Below, one piece after another: positions 59,317 through 64,000 of a stretch of DNA of 64,000 nt. Both the position numbers and the translations under genes were made by a program. Location of the stretch: contig JBANAY010000003.1 in the NCBI GenBank assembly GCA_037952775.1, positions 7,812,001-7,876,000 of the forward strand, given 5' to 3'. Source of the DNA: Clonostachys chloroleuca (taxonomy: Eukaryota; Ascomycota; Sordariomycetes; Hypocreales; Bionectriaceae). The notes beneath the pieces were generated by a model. That model saw only the letters and a program-made list of their open reading frames with translations, did not search any database and was not told where the DNA came from. How positions within the stretch are numbered: position 1 is the first letter of the stretch; the number at the start of each line of letters is the position of its first letter.

Positions 59317-60280
59317 TTAGACCGCGATGCTCAAAGCAATGTCCTGAAGCTCCTCTGCACGCTTGGCCAAATCTTTTCCCCAATCAATGATTTCTTGGGT
59401 TTCCTTTCCAAGTGGGAGTCTCAAACCGATGTCTCGGTCAGCAAAGACCCCAGTTCGGTCAACAGCCTCGACGATCCGAGCCGCCGCAAGCACGGGGCTG
59501 CCTCCATGGGCCTTGACCAACTCACCGCCTGCCGCAGCTGACAGAACCATATCAGCAATGGTACCGCGGTAGGGTTCACTTCGAGGCACGGTCACCGCGG
59601 AAAGAGTGGTATCCAGAAAACCAGTAGGCATCGAGCCGGGCTCAACAAGAATTGTTCTGATCTTGAAGGGCTCAATTTCCTTGGAAAGACTCTCAGTGAA
59701 GCCTGTTCAATATTCGAATTAGCGTCCGGTCCATGAAACGTTAGACAAGACCATACCTTCAAGTGCATGCTTGGTGCAGGAATAGGCGCTGATTCCAGGA
59801 TAGCTTATGATACCGCTCACGCTGCTGATGTTGACAATGGTGCCGCCGCCCTGCTGGCGCATGACCGGTATAACAGCACGGCAAGCTCGAATAGGACCCA
59901 TCACGTTCACTTCCATAACCTCTCGAATTGTTCGAATACTGGTTCTGTTAGTACATCAGCTGAAGTTCCAAGTTCAGCGACAAGACGAACCTAAGATCCT
60001 CAACAGTTCCTCCAACGCCGTATCCGGCATTGTTAACGAGAACATCAATGTGGCCATACTGTTTTTCAACCCCAGCGATGATTGACTCGATGTTATTTGA
60101 CTTCATGTCCAAGTCGATCCACTTGCCACCGAGACTTCCAAGTTCACTGACCTGTGCGGTTGGTCGAGATCCACGGCGGCCTGCAACAACAACATGGCCA
60201 CCTTTCAAAGCTGCTTTGGCAATCTCAAAACCCAGCCCGCGAGAGGCACCGGTGATTAACCAAACACTTGGAGCAGACAT
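59317..60280 (-). CDS. Short-chain dehydrogenase/reductase
   Basis: A 287-residue classical SDR. Minus-strand exons: 60280-59991, 59944-59757, 59702-59317; introns 46 and 54 nt. The cofactor motif TGASRGLG is at residues 11-18, NNAG follows, the catalytic Ser lies in ISSVSG and the Tyr/Lys pair in YSCTK. The PGSMPTGF segment and a C-terminal helix complete the fold. Resembles oxidoreductases acting on small carbonyl compounds; the substrate cannot be named. Confidence 0.9.
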
Positions 60281-60839
60281 TTCCGAAGATGCTTAAAATT
60301 GACTGTGTATAGGGTAGCTGGAAGTGAGAGGAGTTAAAAATAGGAGTATGAGAACTGGACTGTGTGAGGAATTGAAGCACGCGAAAGGAAGAAACCCCTC
60401 CCCTTTAAATAAAATGGCTATTGCTGTTCTAAATTGCAATTTTGATAGAGCCATCGCCATGCATTTCGTGATAATATCTCGCTTCTCTCAAGGTTTCACT
60501 GTCTTTTCAAACTTGGAAAATGTAGGCATTTGCCGAATCTGGACAATGCATCTCGACTTAGCATCCCCATCACACTATTCCTGAATCGATGAATGCTTAT
60601 TAGACTATTCCTATCATGATTAGTGCTGACGGAGCTATTCTCAAAATGATCAATGCTCAATGCGTCTAACCGAAACAAAACAAAGCCCCAACAGTGCAGA
60701 GAGAGACGTTGGAGGCTCTCCGAGCATCCGGCGAAATTCTACCACATCTAAACGGCGAAACTGGGGCTTCAAATCACAGCCGGCTGCGTCTTTCGGCGAC
60801 TATCGCACTCAAACTAGGGTGGTAACCAGAGAAAGAAAG
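60281..60839. other. Divergent intergenic region (SDR / regulator)
   Basis: No gene recognised. It should hold promoters of both the minus-strand SDR and the plus-strand regulator. Confidence 0.45.
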
Positions 60840-62442
60840 ATGGGTAAGCCGCTGCAAAATTCTAACTGCCACCATTTGCAAAATCTAGCAGTCGCTTCTC
60901 CAATCGTTTGTTAGCTAATAGAAGTATTGAAACAGATACCCCGGGGAGCTTTCCATTCATTGTCAATAATCCAGTCCAGAGGCGAACTCGTGCACAAGAC
61001 AGGCAAATCAGAAGTCATGCTGCGAAGGCGGGTATCCCTTGCGACCGGCTGCGGAAACCGAACTCTAGACCACTCTCAAGACGGAACCATGCCATGAGAT
61101 CGGGTGACACGATGCCCGAACACGCAAGTCAAACGGTAGTTGTGCCTACCCTTGGCCCTGGCCCAGAACCGACAGAAGTTCCGGGACTCGCCTTTTCTGC
61201 TGCCTTGACACCCCTTCTTCTCTATAGCCTCAGCAAATGTTTGTTTCGCTGTTCCCTCCAACTTCCACATCAAGAGCTCATAAGTTTCAGTTTTCTCTTT
61301 GCTATCGGTAAAGATGTACCCTGAAAGATTGTGTGCCGAGGCAAATAGCGAAGATGTACATTGGGTGGGCACCATGTTCCATAACCAGATGTATTTTCAT
61401 GCTGTCGTTTCAGCGACTGAAGCCTTTTTCAACACACCGGGAGAAGGCAACTGTCTCCTGAAATCTCAGCACCATTCGTTGATGGCACTTCAGCTTCTTC
61501 AGAACAAAGTATCTGAGGAGGACATAACGGATTCTGCCTCCGATGCGACTATCATGTCTGTTCTCTTATTAGCTTTCGCAGCAGAGATGGCTGATGATTT
61601 ACCAACAGTTGACCGTCACCTCCGGGGTCTAAAGAGGATGATTGATATGAGAGGTGGATTCCACCTATTGCACACAGAAGTACCCGATCTTCTTGCCAAG
61701 ATTTGTCGGTGAGTGTATACGGATCGTGTTATGAAGACATAAACTGACTTCTCACAGGATCGATCTCGCCCTTGCTGTGAGGACATGGAGAGATCCCGTA
61801 TTTTTCCACGACTCAGTCTCGTGGGCCCCGTATCTGCTGTCTAACTGCCGAAGAAGCGGAGAGAGCGACGCCGTCCAAACGAGCCTGACTTTATGGATCG
61901 GCAGACTCGATTACAGGCTACGGACAGTGTGGGATGACCTTGCCGAGTTTTGCGCAATGAGTAACTCAGCATCTCGAAGAAATCAGAAGCTGCCCCGAAA
62001 TACATTTAGCGAGATTCTACTTTCTCTAGTTTATCGATTGTTGAATCTTTCTTTCGACTTGGACTCTGCAGAGGAAACGATTCGCCTTGGCATGCTGGCG
62101 TACACTTCGATGATGTTCCTCCAATGGCATAACCATATTGTCGAATTCTATCACCTGCGGTGCATGCTAGGAGCGACATTGAAGAATCTCGACAATGAAA
62201 ACTCCGGGGCTTCTGTTCCCATAAAGTTATGGCTCTTCTTCACATGGCATATGCTGCAACCTCCAGAATGCGAATATCGACAACTGGATCTCTGGTTTGA
62301 GACACTTCTACGTGCTGGCGGTCTGTCGGCCTGGTGTGAGGTACGGCAGTTACTTAGATCAACGGCATGGATTGATCACATCAATGAGGTTGGTGGGGAG
62401 AACGTATATAACCACATAATGATGCGAGTATCGCAACGATAG
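60840..62442 (+). pseudogene. Fungal_trans_2-type regulator, +1 frameshift
   Basis: Exons: 60840-60843, 60936-61708, 61758-62442. The first coding exon is ATGG; after a 92-nt intron (GTAAGC, AACAG) the frame continues as DTPGSFPFIVNNPVQ and DRQIRSHAAKAG, a short N-terminal motif seen in fungal regulator-like proteins without a zinc cluster. The frame is lost near GG 61309-61310 (stop TGA 61322-61324). The continuing frame reads KMYPERLCAEANSEDVHWVG through the helical Fungal_trans_2 region to the stop at 62442. Removing one base gives 486 residues. Intron 2 is 49 nt. The name transcription factor is conventional; no DNA-binding domain is visible. Confidence 0.65.
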
Positions 62443-63027
62443 CTTCACTGGCTATCTCGCCGAAGATGGAACTGATTGTAGTCTGGCTCAAGCAACGTCA
62501 AAAATTGTGAATGGTGTAAGAAATGAGTGCTGGTTGGCATGAACAGAACGACTCGCCCCAACTTGCTAGACTTGGTTGAATCAACGAAGCGGACGCAATG
62601 CCTCCCATCCAGGCCCTGATATGTTACCCCCACGACGATGTTCAGAGAATACTGTAGATCGTGCAATGAGTTGGACGTGGTCAGACGATAAGCCAAAAGG
62701 GGCGAAATTGACGAAAGAATGCACTGTTTTGGGGGACGCATAAGGGGAAGAGAGGTACATGGTGAGACTTAGAATCATCCCTCGGATCCTCATAAATGAC
62801 TGCGACACGTATCATAGATAACCAGGATGGTGATCCATGACGGTGGAAAGATGCTAAAGTGTGCCTGCTACTCGTAAGTCAGCACGTCTAACCCCATCGA
62901 ATAGCGCCGTCAGCAGAGGTCAGATTGCCTTGGGGGCCAAATGACTTGAGCTACTGTCTAAACTGTTTCACCATTGAGTTCTCCTCTTCCTCCTTTCATA
63001 CGCGTCAACTTGATCGTATCAATTACA
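62443..63027. other. Intergenic region
   Basis: No supported gene. Two overlapping minus-strand open frames (62445-62808) show no known domain. The FAD monooxygenase promoter must lie here. Confidence 0.45.
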
Positions 63028-64000
63028 ATGACCGCAGCAGCGCACGTCGCGGTAATTGGTGCAGGTGAGAGCTCAACTTCTATGTTTTTTTATGAAACTA
63101 CCGCTGATGCATATTGAGTAGGGCCTGCTGGCCTCGCCGCCATAAAATCACTCTTGGATGAGGGCTTCGAGGTCACCTGCTTTGAGCAACGCGCCAATCC
63201 GGGTGGCATTTGGGCGTTCAGCGAAGACCCGACGCACACCTCCGTCACGAGCCAGACCAAGGCCCAGCTGAGCAAGTTTCTTGTGGGTGATTCCTTGTCT
63301 CACATTCAATTGCCATACGCTAACTTGTAGACGGATGATGGAAGACGCCTTTTTCGGACTTTCCTCATTCAGATGGTGCGTTATCAATTGGGAGGCTTCG
63401 CATAGCTACTAATACGTGCATCTAGATGTCCCTCGACACCCAACAGGTGCCGATCTAGGTACTTATTACCGAGACTACGCCATCCATTACGGTCTTATGG
63501 ACAAGATTCGATTTGGCGTCACTGTAGAGGCCATCAAGAGAGACGAGCCGCGCAAGCTTTGGCTAGTCAAAATTTCTGGGGAAGACACCACACGGCCTTT
63601 CGATAAGATCATTTATGCTGTAGGCACTGAAACGAAAGCCAAGTTGCCCACAATCGAAGGGCAAGAACAGTTCCAAGGCAGACTGATACATGGGCAAGCC
63701 TACAAACGGTATGAGAGTCGCGTTATCTATGCTCGAGATCTAACTAACGTAGTCATCAAAAGACCAGAGGAGTTTGCTGGCATGAACGTCATTGTCTTAG
63801 GGCAGGGCAATTCTGCAGCCGACTGCGCAGTGGTAGGACTCACTACGCCAAAGGAGCTGCCATGTATGAGACATGCTAATGCTGTTCCAGGAGCTTACAG
63901 AAAATGCATCCAAGGTATACTTCGCCCATCGACGAGGAGCCTTGGTCATCCCGCGTATGGTGAAAGGCAAGAGGTTCGACCGATTTGCCATGTGGAAGGC
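63028..64000 (+). CDS. FAD-dependent (flavin-containing) monooxygenase, 3' end missing
   Basis: Exons: 63028-63064, 63122-63282, 63345-63375, 63426-63708, 63763-63832, 63891->64000; introns 50-62 nt. Motifs: FAD site VIGAGPAGLAAIKSL, the second nucleotide site VLGQGNSAADCAV, and the FMO fingerprint FQGRLIHGQAY (F-x-G-x3-H-x3-Y). The acceptor of intron 2 is 63344 rather than the earlier TAG at 63330, because only that frame gives TPFSDFPHSD and the known DVPRHPTGADL continuation. Such enzymes oxygenate N, S or carbonyl compounds with NADPH. Substrate unknown. The gene runs off the window. Confidence 0.88.

Noticed and set aside
62445..62808. Two overlapping minus-strand frames upstream of the monooxygenase
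   Set aside because: Overlap in different frames, no domain; more likely promoter and 3' flank sequence.

Overview
The window is chromosomal DNA of a filamentous ascomycete (Pezizomycotina). The genes carry many 46-100 nt spliceosomal introns, usually with GTNNGT donors and CTNAC-type branch sites. The gene families are typically fungal: Zn2Cys6, C2H2 and bZIP-DUF3425 regulators, a SAT4/Pth11-like membrane protein, a STAND/NACHT-ankyrin protein and a fungal piggyBac element. An Aspergillus-like (Eurotiomycete) origin is my guess, not shown. No rRNA, tRNA, CRISPR array or organellar sequence was recognised.

Layout. 1-1.35 kb: 3' part of a multicopper oxidase with a 2-nt internal exon. 2.4-4.3 kb: GABA/amino-acid permease behind three GATA sites. 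5.7-9.3 kb: a Ser/Thr-rich secreted protein (frameshifted), a LURP-one-like protein (minus) and a SnoaL-like protein (frameshifted). 11.6-18.8 kb: SAT4-type membrane protein, SDR enzyme (frameshifted), glycine-zipper protein (minus), cupin (minus), G27 tract, GNAT acetyltransferase. 19.3-27.7 kb, all minus: large C2H2 protein, M1 aminopeptidase, Zn2Cys6 regulator. 28.5-31.4 kb: NACHT-ankyrin (NLR-like) protein, divergent from the Zn2Cys6 gene. 32.9-35.6 kb: a tandem pair made of an uncharacterised protein with an ExK motif (frameshifted) and an FTA2-type kinase-like protein lacking the beta-3 lysine. 36.5-38.6 kb: a dead piggyBac element with 28-bp perfect terminal inverted repeats. 39.2-46.5 kb: NmrA-like reductase, then a divergent pair (C2H2-Zn2Cys6 regulator and a second NmrA-like reductase) in which both genes carry stop codons, an unknown protein and a small membrane protein. 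47.2-52.4 kb: bZIP regulator, Zn2Cys6 regulator, secreted lipase. 53-53.3 kb: a second piggyBac scrap. 53.9-56 kb: a homocitrate-synthase-like gene with 14 introns and an altered metal site. 56.4-59.1 kb: F-box/ankyrin protein. 59.3-60.3 kb: SDR. 60.8-62.4 kb: Fungal_trans_2-type regulator (frameshifted). 63 kb to the end: FAD monooxygenase, 3'-truncated by the window edge.

The content is accessory rather than a single pathway: regulators, redox enzymes, transporters, innate-immunity-like repeat proteins and transposon relics. No polyketide or non-ribosomal peptide synthase is present, so this is not a classical metabolite cluster. Seven or eight single-base indels or nonsense codons fall in small accessory genes, whereas the long genes (aminopeptidase, large C2H2, NACHT-ankyrin, F-box-ankyrin, Zn2Cys6) are intact. 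Uniform sequencing error would not be expected to do this. The most unusual items are the 2-nt exon, the exon-shattered homocitrate-synthase relative with a lost HxH motif, and the ExK-protein plus lysine-less kinase pair beside the NLR.
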